A DNA stretch of 38,451 nt, taken from NCBI GenBank assembly GCA_027067855.1, contig JAMOUX010000017.1, positions 1 through 38,451 on the forward strand, written 5' to 3'. Source of the DNA: Candidatus Fermentibacteraceae bacterium (GTDB taxonomy: Bacteria > Fermentibacterota > Fermentibacteria > Fermentibacterales > JCC-6). This document shows positions 16,404-26,343 of this stretch, in pieces; within the stretch, counting starts at the first letter, position 1, and each line of letters starts with the position of its first letter. The translations under genes and the position numbers were made by a program. A model generated the notes under the pieces. The model had not been told where the DNA came from, ran no database searches, and saw nothing but the letters and a program-made list of their open reading frames with translations.

Positions 16404-18998
16404 ATGAATTTCGAAAAATTTACGATAAAATCAAGAGAAGCCGTCCAGGAAGCAAGCAGGATGGCTATGACGGTGGGTAATCCGGAAATAACCACGGCAC
16501 ACCTTGCCGCGGTGCTTCTCGACGACCCGGAAAGCGTGGTGTCGGGGGTGCTCGACAGTCTCGAGGTGGACAGGCAGAGTCTCAGGAACGACATATCCGG
16601 TATTCTCTCGACCCTTCCTAAAGTCAGCGGTGGTTCAGATCCCAGGCTTTCCCAGGGCCTTGCAAAAGTATTGAATCTCGCCCTGGAGAAGGCTACGGTG
16701 ATGAAGGACGAGTACGTGGCCAGAGAACACCTGTTCCTGGGGTTGCTGGAAGCCGGCGACAGGGTTTCTGATGCGATGCGGGTCAGGGGTGTGACCCCCG
16801 ACGGATTCCTCAGGGCGCTGGCTACGGTGCGTGGATCTTCAAGGACCACGAGCGAATCGTCGGAGTCTACCTACAAGGCGCTTGAGAAATTTACCAGGGA
16901 CCTGACCGCATTGGCCCGGATGCAAAAGCTGGACCCGGTGATAGGCAGGGATGACGAAATCCGTAGGGTTATGCAGGTCCTGGGGCGCAGGCGAAAGAAC
17001 AACCCGGTTCTCATCGGTGAACCCGGTGTCGGGAAGACGGCCATAGTGGAAGGGCTTGCCATAAGGATAGCCGAGGGGGACGTGCCGGAAACCCTGAAGA
17101 ATAAGAGTGTGCTGGCATTGGACATGGGGGCCCTGGTGGCCGGGGCCAAGTTCAGGGGTGAATTCGAGGAGAGACTGAAGGCCGTACTCAAGGAGATAGC
17201 CGATGCGGAGGGGAGGATCATCCTCTTCATAGACGAGATGCATACCCTTGTGGGTGCCGGCGCCGCGGAAGGTGCGGTGGATGCGGCGAACATGCTTAAG
17301 CCGGCTCTTGCCAGGGGTGAATTGCATTGTATCGGCGCCACCACCCTTGACGAATACAGGAAATACATAGAAAAGGACGCTGCGCTGGAGCGCAGGTTCC
17401 AGCCGGTGATGGTTGAGCCCCCTTCGGTGGAGGATACGATAAGTATTCTCAGGGGATTGCGCGAGAGGTATGAGAGTCATCACGGGATAACGATACAGGA
17501 TGCCGCTCTCATAGCGGCGGCGACCCTTTCGGACAGGTACATTACGGACAGGTTCCTGCCCGACAAGGCTATCGACCTGATCGACGAGGCGGCTAGCAGG
17601 TTGCGTATCGAGATAGACAGTATGCCCGAAGTCATCGATGAAATAAGGCGCAGGATAATGAGGCTGGAGATAGAGCGGGAGGGTCTCCGCCGTGAAGGTG
17701 AGAACGGTTCGGGGGAGGCACTGAAACGAATAGAGAAGGAACTCGCCGAACTCAACGAACGAAGGAAAGCCCTGGAGATCAAGTGGAGGAACGAGAAAGA
17801 GCTGATAGACAGGATAAGAGATATATCGAGGCAGATAGAGGAACTCAAGGGTCAGGCCAAGATAGCCGAAAGGGAGGGTGACCTCGGTAAGGTCGCGGAG
17901 ATAAAGTACGGCAAGATAAGAGAGCTGGAAAACGAAGCTTCGATACTGAAGGAGAAACTGGCTGAATTACAGAAGGATGGAGCGCTCTTATCGGAGGAGG
18001 TGACCCCCGAGGATATCGCCGAGGTGGTGTCCCGGTGGACAGGCATACCGGTTTCCAGGCTCATGGAGAGCGAGAGACAGAGACTGATGTCGCTGGAGGA
18101 TGAGCTTCACAAGCGGGTGGTGGGGCAGGACGAGGCGGTCAGGGCGGTGGCCGAGGCCGTGAGACGCGCCAGGGCCAACGTACAGGATCCCAACAGGCCC
18201 TTGGGCAGCTTCATTTTCATGGGTCCTACCGGCGTTGGTAAGACCGAACTTGCGAGATCCCTGGCCGATTTCCTTTTCGATGATGAGAAAGCTCTGATAC
18301 GTATCGATATGAGTGAGTTCATGGAGAAACACTCGGTATCGAGACTTATAGGTGCTCCTCCCGGTTACGTGGGTTACGACGAAGGTGGATATCTTACGGA
18401 AGCGGTGAGGCGAAGACCGTATTCCGTGGTACTATTCGACGAGATCGAAAAGGCGCATCCCCAGGTATTCAATGTCTTTCTCCAGATTCTCGACGAGGGT
18501 AGGCTCACGGACGGCCAGGGCAGGACCGTTGATTTTAAAAACACGGTCATTATAATGACTAGTAATCTGGGCAGCGACTGGATAGCTGAGATGGCCGGTA
18601 AGCTTTCGCAGGAAGAACTCTCCGAGAGGGCCAAGAGGGAATTGTCTTCCAGGTTCAGACCTGAATTCCTCAACAGGGTCGACGATATAATAGTTTTCCG
18701 GCCTCTGGGCAGAGACGAACTGCGGAAAATCGTCGAGATACAGATAGACAGACTGAACAAGCTGCTCAAGGAGCAGAACATAATCCTGGAGCCTACCGAA
18801 GCGGCGCTGGACCTCCTGGCCGAAATGGGATACGATCCGGCCTATGGTGCGAGACCCCTCAAACGGGTTATACAGAAGAACGTGCAGAACAAATTGGCGG
18901 AGATGATCATAGAGGGCACCGTCAAAAACGGAGACAGGGTCGAACTGGATGCGGAGAATGGAAAGCTCGTCGTAAGAACCGTTGCATCGGGGACGTAA
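16404..18998 (+). CDS. clpB: ClpB disaggregase (Hsp100)
   Basis: An 864-residue AAA+ chaperone that, with DnaK, extracts proteins from aggregates. Layout: N-terminal Clp repeat domain (1-150), first AAA+ module with Walker [10 protein letters not shown] (about 205) and Walker B ILFIDEMH, a coiled-coil middle domain (about 400-520; rich in E, K and R), and second AAA+ module with GPTGVGKTE (about 605) and LFDEIEKAH. The length and the middle domain identify ClpB and not ClpC or ClpA. The start is placed at [13 protein letters not shown] because TAGGAG precedes it and this is the family N-terminus; an in-frame ATG lies ten codons upstream. Confidence 0.97.
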   Translation: MNFEKFTIKSREAVQEASRMAMTVGNPEITTAHLAAVLLDDPESVVSGVLDSLEVDRQSLRNDISGILSTLPKVSGGSDPRLSQGLAKVLNLALEKATVMKDEYVAREHLFLGLLEAGDRVSDAMRVRGVTPDGFLRALATVRGSSRTTSESSESTYKALEKFTRDLTALARMQKLDPVIGRDDEIRRVMQVLGRRRKNNPVLIGEPGVGKTAIVEGLAIRIAEGDVPETLKNKSVLALDMGALVAGAKFRGEFEERLKAVLKEIADAEGRIILFIDEMHTLVGAGAAEGAVDAANMLKPALARGELHCIGATTLDEYRKYIEKDAALERRFQPVMVEPPSVEDTISILRGLRERYESHHGITIQDAALIAAATLSDRYITDRFLPDKAIDLIDEAASRLRIEIDSMPEVIDEIRRRIMRLEIEREGLRREGENGSGEALKRIEKELAELNERRKALEIKWRNEKELIDRIRDISRQIEELKGQAKIAEREGDLGKVAEIKYGKIRELENEASILKEKLAELQKDGALLSEEVTPEDIAEVVSRWTGIPVSRLMESERQRLMSLEDELHKRVVGQDEAVRAVAEAVRRARANVQDPNRPLGSFIFMGPTGVGKTELARSLADFLFDDEKALIRIDMSEFMEKHSVSRLIGAPPGYVGYDEGGYLTEAVRRRPYSVVLFDEIEKAHPQVFNVFLQILDEGRLTDGQGRTVDFKNTVIIMTSNLGSDWIAEMAGKLSQEELSERAKRELSSRFRPEFLNRVDDIIVFRPLGRDELRKIVEIQIDRLNKLLKEQNIILEPTEAALDLLAEMGYDPAYGARPLKRVIQKNVQNKLAEMIIEGTVKNGDRVELDAENGKLVVRTVASGT

Positions 18999-19232
18999 TA
19001 CCGGGTTTCGCCGGGTGAGTCCTCCACGGTGGCATCGGTATTGAAGAGAGTTCCGTCACATGGTCGAATGATATTGCCGCTGGTGGACGTATCCATTGTC
19101 GTGAGTCGGTTTTTCGGGGTCCATGAAGTCTTTTCTGCCCGCCATGGTTCATGATTCCTGGAGCATGTCGTTTTCCCGTGGTATCGGCGGTTCTACATTT
19201 GCGGAGTCTGTTCCAGGCGCTGAAAAACCGGA

Positions 19233-19262
19233 AGAGGGGAGGGGTTTCGCCTCCTCCCCTCT
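19233..19262. terminator. Strong hairpin without a U-tract
   Basis: AGAGGGGAGG (19233-19242) pairs perfectly with CCTCCCCTCT (19253-19262). A G-U and a G-C pair extend the stem inward, leaving a loop of about six bases. No run of T follows in either direction. It sits 234 bases after the clpB stop, so it may terminate a long 3' tail or mark the end of an unrecognised transcript. Confidence 0.45.
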
Positions 19263-19486
19263 GGAAACGGCGTGATCCCCGCCGCAATGTCCGGGTCGTG
19301 AGCCGGTAACGACATCGTTCCCTTTGAATTCCCGTACGTTTCCCGGATTGTTTCAGCATGTGTGTGAAAAAGATACGAGGTGATGCCGGAACCGGGCAAC
19401 CACTGCGGAATTCCCGCCGACCGGCTGAAAATCTTTCGATGATACGTGTTTCGTCGTTGACTGGAGAGGCGTATTCAGTAATCTTT

Positions 19487-19495
19487 TGATACACT
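19487..19495 (+). promoter_or_regulatory. Possible extended -10 element for the vor operon
   Basis: The sequence TGATACACT fits the extended -10 pattern (TGN then TANNNT), about 50 bases before the GTG start of the first vor gene. A TTGACT lies at 19457-19462, too far away to be its -35 box. The surrounding bases are noticeably richer in A and T than the genes. Confidence 0.3.
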
Positions 19496-19545
19496 TTAAC
19501 CCGACGGGTAGTTACCCTGTTGTTTCTTGAACCGGGAGGTCTGCA

Positions 19546-19794
19546 GTGAACAAGCAGTGGGAGTACCCTTATCCCGAGATAGACCCGGACATATGCAAGG
19601 GCTGCAAGCTCTGTGTGGCGGCGTGCCCGAAGAATGTGCTGGTCATCTCTTCGAAATTGAACTCCAAGGGGTTCCATTATTCGGAGTACGTGGGTGAGGG
19701 ATGTATAGGGTGCGGGAATTGTTTCTACGTATGTCCTGAACCCAGCGCAGTAACGGTTTACCTCAGGAACTACGTGGAAGGGGAGGTGAGCTGA
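19546..19794 (+). CDS. 2-oxoacid:ferredoxin oxidoreductase delta subunit (ferredoxin)
   Basis: An 82-residue dicluster ferredoxin. CKGCKLCVAACP and CIGCGNCFYVCP each supply a full set of cysteines for a [4Fe-4S] cluster. It is the first gene of a delta-alpha-beta/gamma operon, the place and size expected for the electron-transfer subunit of a VOR/KOR-type enzyme. The GTG start follows GGGAGGT at a good distance. It would pass electrons from the catalytic subunits to soluble ferredoxin. The stop directly abuts the ATG of the alpha gene. Confidence 0.93.
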   Translation: MNKQWEYPYPEIDPDICKGCKLCVAACPKNVLVISSKLNSKGFHYSEYVGEGCIGCGNCFYVCPEPSAVTVYLRNYVEGEVS

Positions 19795-20847
19795 ATGCCG
19801 AAGATGCTCATGAAGGGAAACCATGCAGCGGTGTACGGTGCCGCTTTGGCCGGTTGCGAGGCTTATTACGGTTATCCCATAACTCCCGCAAGCGAGATAG
19901 CGGAAGCCGCATCGGCCATCTTCCCCAAGCTTGGAAGGACTTTCCTGCAGGCGGAGAGCGAAGTTGCCGCAATAAACATGGTCTATGGCGCGGCCGGGGC
20001 CGGCAAAAGGGTCATGACGGGAAGCTCGGGGCCGGGAATAAGTCTGAAACAGGAAGGTATCTCCTACTGCGCGGGCTCGGAACTTCCGTGTGTGATCGTG
20101 GACATAATGAGGGGGGGGCCCGGGCTCGGGAACATCGGTCCCGAACAGGGAGACTATTACCAGGTGGTCAAGGGAGGAGGACACGGCAACTACCGAAATA
20201 TCGTTCTCGCACCCAACTCGGCGCAGGAAATGTGTGACCTGACCATGCTGGCTTTCGAACTGGCGGACAAATACCGTAATCCGGTTTTCGTTCTGACCGA
20301 CGGTGTGATCGGACAGATGATGGAAGCCGTGGAACTGCCGGAACCCGTGGAGAAGCTTCCCGATAAGAGTTCCTGGGCGGTAATGGGAAACGCCGAAACT
20401 AAAAACCTGATCAATTCCATCTACCTCGGTCACGATGATCTTGAGGCGTGGAACAGGTATCTTGGCGAGAAGTATGCCACCATAGAAAAGAACGAAGTGA
20501 GGTTCGAAGAGTACATGATGGAGGACGCCGAGATAGTCGCCATAGGGTACGGAAGTACGAGTCGCGTATTACAGTCGGCGGTGGATATTGTCAGGGGAAA
20601 GGGTGTGAAGATGGGTATGCTCAGACTCATAACGCTTTTCCCGTTCCCGAAGGAGCGCATAAATGTTCTGCCCGACCGGAATGTGAGGGGCATCCTTACC
20701 GTGGAGATGTCCAACGGGCAGCTCGTCGACGATGTGAATCTTGCTTTGCGAGGCAAGATGATTTCCGATCTTTACAACAGAATGGGTGGTAACGTTCCTT
20801 CCGCCCTGGAGATTGTCGAGAAGGTCTCCGAACTGTATGGGGTGTGA
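19795..20847 (+). CDS. vorB: 2-oxoacid:ferredoxin oxidoreductase alpha subunit (VorB-like)
   Basis: A 350-residue alpha subunit with the pyrimidine-binding and transketolase C-terminal-like domains. Typical segments are [12 protein letters not shown] (near 21-32), the acidic [18 protein letters not shown], and the [14 protein letters not shown] loop. The length and neighbours match 3-methyl-2-oxobutanoate (branched-chain 2-oxoacid) dehydrogenase subunit VorB, but related 2-oxoglutarate enzymes look alike, so the substrate is inferred. It works with the delta subunit before it and the fused beta-gamma subunit after it, oxidising a 2-oxoacid to acyl-CoA and CO2 while reducing ferredoxin. Confidence 0.9.
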   Translation: MPKMLMKGNHAAVYGAALAGCEAYYGYPITPASEIAEAASAIFPKLGRTFLQAESEVAAINMVYGAAGAGKRVMTGSSGPGISLKQEGISYCAGSELPCVIVDIMRGGPGLGNIGPEQGDYYQVVKGGGHGNYRNIVLAPNSAQEMCDLTMLAFELADKYRNPVFVLTDGVIGQMMEAVELPEPVEKLPDKSSWAVMGNAETKNLINSIYLGHDDLEAWNRYLGEKYATIEKNEVRFEEYMMEDAEIVAIGYGSTSRVLQSAVDIVRGKGVKMGMLRLITLFPFPKERINVLPDRNVRGILTVEMSNGQLVDDVNLALRGKMISDLYNRMGGNVPSALEIVEKVSELYGV

Positions 20848-20849
20848 TT

Positions 20850-22286
20850 ATGGCGCAGAAGACTGTACTGAGAAAACCCAAGGGATTCATGGATGTCTAC
20901 AAGCACAAGCCCGGTACGGAGAAGGACAGGACCCACTATTGTCCCGGCTGCGGACATGGTATCCTGCATAAGCTGATAGCGGAAGCTCTGGAAGATTTCG
21001 CAGTGATTGACAAGACCATACTGATAAGCCCTGTGGGGTGCAGCGTGTTCGCTTACTACTATTTCGATACCGGGAACTTTCAGGCGGCTCATGGAAGGGC
21101 GCCGGCAGTGGGTACCGCCGTTTCCAGGGCCAACCCGGACTCGATAGTGATAAGCTACCAGGGCGACGGCGACCTGGCCGCCATAGGCGGCAACAATATT
21201 CTCCAGGCCGCAAACAGGGGCGAGAATATGGTTGTATTCTTCGTGAACAACGCGATATATGGAATGACCGGCGGACAGATGGCCCCGACCACCCTGGAAG
21301 GGCAGAAAACCACTACTACGCCGTATGGTCGTAATCCTTTGAGTGATGGTTATCCGATGCAGATGTGCGAGTTGTTGAACCAACTCACCGCCCCGGTCTA
21401 CATCACCAGGACGTCACTCCATGACATGGCTAATATTCGCAAGACCAGGCAAGCCGTACGTAAAGCCATACGATATGCCTCGGAGAAAAAGGGTTTCTCA
21501 TTCGTGGAAGTGTTGAGCATGTGTCCCAGCGGATGGAAGATGGATGCGGTCCGGGCACAGCAATGGATCAAGGAAAAAATGATACCCAGGTTTCCCTTGA
21601 TGGTCTTGAGGGATAATGCCGAGAACACCGGTCCCATAGAGAGACCGGTTCCCGTCCTTGATCCGGAGGAAGTGAAGAAGGTCTTGGGTTATGACACTTT
21701 CGAAACTACCGGTTTTAAGAAAAGACCGGGAACGATGTTCCGGAAAGTGGCTCTGAGGGTGGCCGGTTTCGGCGGACAGGGTATTATGTCTACGGGAATC
21801 GCCCTTGCTAACGTCGGCATGAAATACGGCTATAACGTGAGTTGGTTGCCTTCCTACGGTCCGGAGATGAGAGGTGGAACCGCTAACTGTTCCGTAAAGA
21901 TACAGGAGGATTCCATCGGGGCCGCCGAGTGCACGGAACCCAACATGGTTATTGCGATGAATCAGCCCAGCCTGGAAAAATTCGAAAAGCTCCTCGTGCC
22001 GGACGGAATACTGATATACAACAGTACGCTGATCGACGTAGAGCCCTCCCGGAAAGACATCCGGGTATGCCCGGTACCCATAACGGGGATAGCGGATGAG
22101 CTGGGTGATACCAGGGTTCAGAGCATGGTAAGCGTCGGAGCATTCGCTGCCGTGACCGGAATGTTCGATCCGGAAGAGATCAAGAGTCTGATGCCCACTC
22201 TATTCGCAGGCAAGTCGGAAAAGGTCCGGAAACTGAACGAGGAAGCGGTGCAGAAAGGGTACGATCACGTCAAACGGAATTTCTGA
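20850..22286 (+). CDS. 2-oxoacid:ferredoxin oxidoreductase, fused beta and gamma subunits
   Basis: A 478-residue fusion. Residues 1-290 are the thiamine diphosphate-binding beta subunit, with cluster cysteines C31, C34, C64 and C225, GDG at 105-107 and the NN pair at 133-134 followed by YGMTGGQ. Residues 298-478 are the gamma subunit, opening with VAGFGGQGI and containing SYGPEMRGG. In most VOR/KOR enzymes these are separate genes. ATG at 20850 is preferred, with GGGGTG upstream; a GTG two codons earlier overlaps the alpha stop. A GC-rich hairpin follows the stop. The product completes an alpha-beta-gamma-delta enzyme with the two preceding genes. Confidence 0.92.
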   Translation: MAQKTVLRKPKGFMDVYKHKPGTEKDRTHYCPGCGHGILHKLIAEALEDFAVIDKTILISPVGCSVFAYYYFDTGNFQAAHGRAPAVGTAVSRANPDSIVISYQGDGDLAAIGGNNILQAANRGENMVVFFVNNAIYGMTGGQMAPTTLEGQKTTTTPYGRNPLSDGYPMQMCELLNQLTAPVYITRTSLHDMANIRKTRQAVRKAIRYASEKKGFSFVEVLSMCPSGWKMDAVRAQQWIKEKMIPRFPLMVLRDNAENTGPIERPVPVLDPEEVKKVLGYDTFETTGFKKRPGTMFRKVALRVAGFGGQGIMSTGIALANVGMKYGYNVSWLPSYGPEMRGGTANCSVKIQEDSIGAAECTEPNMVIAMNQPSLEKFEKLLVPDGILIYNSTLIDVEPSRKDIRVCPVPITGIADELGDTRVQSMVSVGAFAAVTGMFDPEEIKSLMPTLFAGKSEKVRKLNEEAVQKGYDHVKRNF

Positions 22287-22296
22287 CGAAGAGGAA

Positions 22297-22317
22297 GGCC
22301 CCGTCTCGTGCGGGGCC
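22297..22317. terminator. Hairpin terminator between vor operon and ndk
   Basis: GGCCCCG and CGGGGCC form a perfect seven-base-pair stem with a seven-base loop, ten bases after the stop of the beta-gamma gene. In the plus direction it is followed by GCCCTTTCT, a weak T-rich run. It lies between two converging genes and could serve both. Confidence 0.7.
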
Positions 22318-22328
22318 GCCCTTTCTCC

Positions 22329-22772
22329 TCAAAGCCAGGGTCTTACGGCCAAGGTGTATTCCTGTATTTCCTCGGGTTTAAAGAACAGATCAATTTCTTC
22401 ACGGGCTGCTTCCGGTGAGTCTGAGGCATGAATCATGTTGTGTCCCGGGCTTGTCGCGAAGTCACCCCTGATGGAACCCGGGTGTGCGTCGGCGGGGTCG
22501 GTGGCTCCCACCATGTACCTGACGATTCTCACGGCGTCGTGAGATTCCAGTACCATCAAAACCGACGGACCGCTGGTGATGAAATCGATGAGATCGACAT
22601 AGAAATCCTTCCCGCGGTGCTCCCGGTAATGGGTTTCGGCGATCTCCCGGGGAATCATGATCATCTTCATGGCGATTATCTTGATGCCTCTGCGTTCGAA
22701 CCTGGCGATGATCTCGCCCACGAGTTCCCTTTGGACCGCATTGGGTTTCAAAATCACGAAGGTACGTTCCAT
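22329..22772 (-). CDS. ndk: Nucleoside diphosphate kinase
   Basis: A 147-residue Ndk, the usual family length, which equalises nucleoside di- and triphosphates through a phosphohistidine. Visible motifs are ERTFVILKPNAVQR at the start, HPGSIRGDF, and HNMIHASDSPE with the active-site histidine (family consensus NxxHGSDS). AAAGGAG directly before the ATG at 22772 decides the start; the frame continues 30 codons upstream without family match. ATAATA on the plus strand at 22794-22799 (TATTAT on the minus strand) could be a -10 box. Confidence 0.95.
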   Translation of the reverse strand: MERTFVILKPNAVQRELVGEIIARFERRGIKIIAMKMIMIPREIAETHYREHRGKDFYVDLIDFITSGPSVLMVLESHDAVRIVRYMVGATDPADAHPGSIRGDFATSPGHNMIHASDSPEAAREEIDLFFKPEEIQEYTLAVRPWL

Positions 22773-23018
22773 GATCTCCTTTCCCGCCCGACGATAATAT
22801 GCCTGGGGAAAAGGTTCAGGCGCAATATTGATTTTGGAGCCCGGCGCCTGTATCATTTCCAATACTCTTGATATCTGGAAGGATATGAAATGCTTTCCTT
22901 CGGTCGGCCGAGACCGGGTTCATCCGGGGTAATTTCAATGATTTTGAGCCATCGATACTACGGAAATTTTCCCCGGAGATCATTACCGGAAGACAATGCC
23001 GGGTTCTGAGTCAAGACC

Positions 23019-26000
23019 ATGAATAAGATAACAAGCGGGCATTCTTCTCCGTATAGGTGGCTCAGGATGAGGTGGCATCCTGAGAAGGGTATCACGAGAG
23101 TAGCCGGGGACTGCGAGGGTCTGCTCGGTGTCGACGGAAAGAAGTTGACCAGATCCTCCGAACCTTTGGGACTGCTGCCTCCGGAATTGACTTCCGTACT
23201 TGCCGCCGGTCTTCCCGATGTTCCGGTTTTCATAGCCATGCCTTCGATGACCGGTAGTGCATTCACGATGGAAGATTCCGTAGAGGTGGTTCTGTTCGGA
23301 GTTCCGGGTCACGGCGCCGGAAGCGGGGTGATGCTGGATGAACTGGGAGCCGGTATCGTGGGCGTGGACAGGAACGGGACGATCACCATCTGGAACACGG
23401 CCATGTCGTCCATGTTCAGGGTATCACGGCAGTACGCAATGGGTAAACATATACAGGACGTTCTCGTGTCTCCCATTCTTTATTCCTGGGAAAACGTGAT
23501 CAGGATGGTCCTGGAGGGAAAACAGGTCAAGGTGGTATGCCAACCCGATCCCCAGCGAAGGATCGAGGGAACATTCACCCTGGGCGGTAGCGGAGTGATG
23601 GGAACCTGTTTCGATACCACGGAGAATTTTCAGGCGGAGAACAGGCTCAGAATCAGCAGAAAGATGAATCAGGCTTATTTTCATTCCGTAAGCACCGGCC
23701 TGGTTCTCTTCGACAGGGATTACAGGATACTCGTTGCAAACAGGGCCTTCGGCAAAATTTTCGGGTTGGTGGAGAACCTGCTCGGCATACACCTGTACGA
23801 GATACTTCCCGGTGAGAGTTACGGTATCCTGGAGGATCTGGCCAGGCCGCTGTTTGACGGAAGCACCACGGAACAAGGCGAAGGAAGAACGGCTCATTTC
23901 CGGCTGCCGGGAAGAGGAGATCGTATCGTTCACCAGAGCGTGCAGCCCATAGTGGAAGATTCCGGGGAAGTTTTCTACGCGGTGGGAATATTCGAGGATG
24001 TCTCCGAAATCGATTGGTTGAGGCAGAGTTACGGTGGATACGTGGAAGCGGTGAGAAGATTCAATGTTCTTTCTTCGTTCTTACTCGGAAAAAGAACGAC
24101 CGGAGGAGGAGACGTATTGGCGAACAGGGTGAAAGACTGCCTGTCGGCAACGGCGGTGGCCCTGTACCTGGTGGATCCGGGACTGGAAATCAGGCTTTCC
24201 GGTCGATCCGACGGATGGCCGGATGAAGTGCCGGCGAAGTTCTCCGAGTTGCGCTTGCCGGTGACCGTTGACAGTGAGACGGGTTGTAGGCTGGTCGGAG
24301 AGGATCGTGGAATATTGTCGGATCACTTCTCCAGTTGCCTGGTTTTCCACCTGGCCGCCGAAGGGAAGAGTTACGGTTACATGATGGTGGGTTACGGAGA
24401 AGCCGAACCGGAAGCTGATATTTTCCCCCTTGCGCTCCTGGCGTCATCCATGGTCGTGTTCGGTTTTATGAGGGGCGAACTTGAAGCTGAGGCCGAATAC
24501 CTGGATCTGCTGGGTCTCAGGCAGAACGAGCTGATGTCCAGGTTTGTGGAAATGCTCGATGTTCCCGTGGCGATGTTCAGGATGGACTGGTCCGTGATAT
24601 TCTGGAATCCGGCCATGGAGGAACTTACCGGCATAAGAGAGAATCTTGCCACGGAGAGCCCCGAACTGGTATCGGAAATTCTATTCGGGGGAATCGGCGG
24701 TACTGACAGGATAAGAAAACTCCTGAGGAGTGATGCGTCGACGGTCAAGGATTCATGGGAGGTGACCGGCTCCGGTGGGAAGACCAGGAGATGTATCTGG
24801 AGCATGCTCAGAACTGAATGGGTGGAAGGAAGAAACCTGGAACCGGTGATCGTGATCGCCGGGGTCGAGTCCGGGGACGAGTATAGCATCAAGGCGGCCG
24901 GGAAGGCCCTGGAAACATACTTGTTGATCAGCAGAGGCTTGGTGGGGATTTTATCCGTTACGAATCCCGCTAAGGTGGCTGAGATAGCCGCATCTACCAT
25001 GCTTGAGATTTCGGGTGCATCCAGGGTGTCCGTCGAGATAAGGGGTATTCAGCAGGTGACCAGAACCACCACCGGGGAACCCGGATCCGGAGGAGGCAGG
25101 TCTCAGTGGTCGATCCCGTTCGTTACCGATACGGATACTTTGGGTGAGTGTTCGTTCGAAGGAGGGGAGGAAAAACCTATCCTGAGGGATTTCGCCAGGG
25201 TCGTGGCGAGGACTTGCGTCGACCTCGAGAAATCCGAAATAGGCAGGCGTTTCGCGTTCCTGGCGGAGAGGAATTCAGGCAAGTTTTTCATCACCAGTCC
25301 TGCCGGTCGCGTGCTTCTCTCCACGTGGCGGGACGCCCAGGCGGGCATAGTTTCCCGAAGGACCGTATACGGAATGTTTCCCGGAACTCCACGTTCCAAG
25401 ATGGATGACGTGATTTCGTTGGTCAGGAAAAAGGGACGCTTGGATACGTTTCTGCGTACCAGATCCGGCAAGGACGTGGAGATAGCCGTAACCGCCCTGG
25501 ACGGCAACAGTAGCGGTACTCTTCTACTCTGGTGGCCCGTTGACGATCCGGCGTACCGCATGCGCCGGTTCCTGGTAAGAAAAGGCGAGGGCTTGAAGAG
25601 GATAATGAGTGAATCGCTTGATGGACTCCTTGTTTCGATAGACCGCAGTTTTTCCAGGTTGAAAGAGGTGTTGAGTCCGGAACATCCCGCGGTTTCGATT
25701 CTCAATACTTCCGCGTACGCATTCCGTGGCATGCGTAAGGATTGTGAATACATAGGACTGCTCCATAGTGTAATGAACTTGGTGCCGTCGAGATTGGATG
25801 CGGAGAGAATGCTGGACGGCGTGGCCGCCGTTTTCATTGAAGAAGGACGGGAACCGCCGGAAACGGGTATTTCGGGAAGAGTTTGCGACCTCATGGGAAA
25901 CGGTGATTTCTTGGTGAGAATAGTTTCCAGGCTCTGCATGGTCATGTGCGGAGAATCCGTACCCGGATTAGGCGTATCGCTGGTATTGCGTGATGAACCG

Positions 26001-26249
26001 GAGCTTCCCGATGATGTTCTCGAAGGAACCGAGCACTTCGTCAGGATAAGAATAAGGAGGATAGACGGCAGGAAGCTTCACGGTATCGTTTCCGATATCT
26101 GTAACGCCGATTTGGCCGACAAGTTGAAAGGCGGAATCGACCAGGAGGCGGAAGTGGGCCTGTTATGTCTTTTACTTAGGATGTTGGGCGGATACCTCCT
26201 GCCCCGGGGAGAGAATACCGCGGATTTGTTCCTGCCCTGCGCGGATTGA
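23019..26249 (+). CDS. Large PAS/GAF sensor protein with degenerate kinase-like C-terminus
   Basis: A 1076-residue protein with no transmembrane segment. I see PAS-like domains at about 105-205 (GIVGVDRNGTITIWN), 218-335 (GLVLFDRDYRILVANRAF), 505-615 (VPVAMFRMDWSVIFWNPAM) and 750-850, and GAF-like regions at about 345-485 and 625-745. The last 220 residues have the outline of a histidine kinase core: a helical pair (about 860-950), then strands and helices ending GGYLLPRGENTADLFLP. The phosphoacceptor H-box (normally SHELR) is absent, the N-box asparagines are missing, and no GLGL glycine box is visible. It probably senses signals and binds a partner, without phosphorylating anything. The ATG start has no clear ribosome binding site; ATG at 23067 is an alternative. 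Confidence 0.75.
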   Translation: MNKITSGHSSPYRWLRMRWHPEKGITRVAGDCEGLLGVDGKKLTRSSEPLGLLPPELTSVLAAGLPDVPVFIAMPSMTGSAFTMEDSVEVVLFGVPGHGAGSGVMLDELGAGIVGVDRNGTITIWNTAMSSMFRVSRQYAMGKHIQDVLVSPILYSWENVIRMVLEGKQVKVVCQPDPQRRIEGTFTLGGSGVMGTCFDTTENFQAENRLRISRKMNQAYFHSVSTGLVLFDRDYRILVANRAFGKIFGLVENLLGIHLYEILPGESYGILEDLARPLFDGSTTEQGEGRTAHFRLPGRGDRIVHQSVQPIVEDSGEVFYAVGIFEDVSEIDWLRQSYGGYVEAVRRFNVLSSFLLGKRTTGGGDVLANRVKDCLSATAVALYLVDPGLEIRLSGRSDGWPDEVPAKFSELRLPVTVDSETGCRLVGEDRGILSDHFSSCLVFHLAAEGKSYGYMMVGYGEAEPEADIFPLALLASSMVVFGFMRGELEAEAEYLDLLGLRQNELMSRFVEMLDVPVAMFRMDWSVIFWNPAMEELTGIRENLATESPELVSEILFGGIGGTDRIRKLLRSDASTVKDSWEVTGSGGKTRRCIWSMLRTEWVEGRNLEPVIVIAGVESGDEYSIKAAGKALETYLLISRGLVGILSVTNPAKVAEIAASTMLEISGASRVSVEIRGIQQVTRTTTGEPGSGGGRSQWSIPFVTDTDTLGECSFEGGEEKPILRDFARVVARTCVDLEKSEIGRRFAFLAERNSGKFFITSPAGRVLLSTWRDAQAGIVSRRTVYGMFPGTPRSKMDDVISLVRKKGRLDTFLRTRSGKDVEIAVTALDGNSSGTLLLWWPVDDPAYRMRRFLVRKGEGLKRIMSESLDGLLVSIDRSFSRLKEVLSPEHPAVSILNTSAYAFRGMRKDCEYIGLLHSVMNLVPSRLDAERMLDGVAAVFIEEGREPPETGISGRVCDLMGNGDFLVRIVSRLCMVMCGESVPGLGVSLVLRDEPELPDDVLEGTEHFVRIRIRRIDGRKLHGIVSDICNADLADKLKGGIDQEAEVGLLCLLLRMLGGYLLPRGENTADLFLPCAD

Positions 26250-26320
26250 CGATGTTCCAATCGTTTCTTCAACTTTACCCGTTAGGCGTTTCTGCACATA
26301 CTACCACTCTGCGTAAATTT

Positions 26321-26326
26321 TATAAC
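26321..26326 (+). promoter_or_regulatory. Possible -10 box for leuS
   Basis: TATAAC lies in an AT-rich stretch 18 bases before the leuS start. No good -35 sequence sits 17 bases upstream, so the evidence is only the match to TATAAT and the local base composition in a GC-rich window. If real, the leader would be only about ten bases long. Confidence 0.25.
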
Positions 26327-26343
26327 GTACCGGGAGGGCAGTC

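Larger units (their letters stand above)
18999..19545. other. 547-base gap between clpB and the vor operon
   Basis: I find no supported gene. It holds a strong hairpin at 19233-19262, a possible extended -10 promoter element at 19487-19495, and a small inverted repeat (GGGTA-2-TACCC) near 19506-19517 in what would be the leader of the vor operon. A minus-strand open frame crosses the whole stretch but also runs antisense through the vor genes, so I treat it as a shadow. Confidence 0.5.

Noticed and set aside
16067-16480. 137-residue plus-strand open frame upstream of clpB
   Set aside because: It has no family resemblance and no ribosome binding site, and it runs into the clpB coding sequence in another frame.
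18922-20433. 503-residue minus-strand open frame across the clpB-vor gap
   Set aside because: It lies antisense to strongly supported vor genes and is rich in His, Arg and Pro without domains, as expected of a shadow in GC-rich DNA.
22885-22932. 15-codon open frame with a GGAAGG before its ATG, upstream of the PAS/GAF gene
   Set aside because: It is too short to separate from chance and shows no regulatory peptide features.
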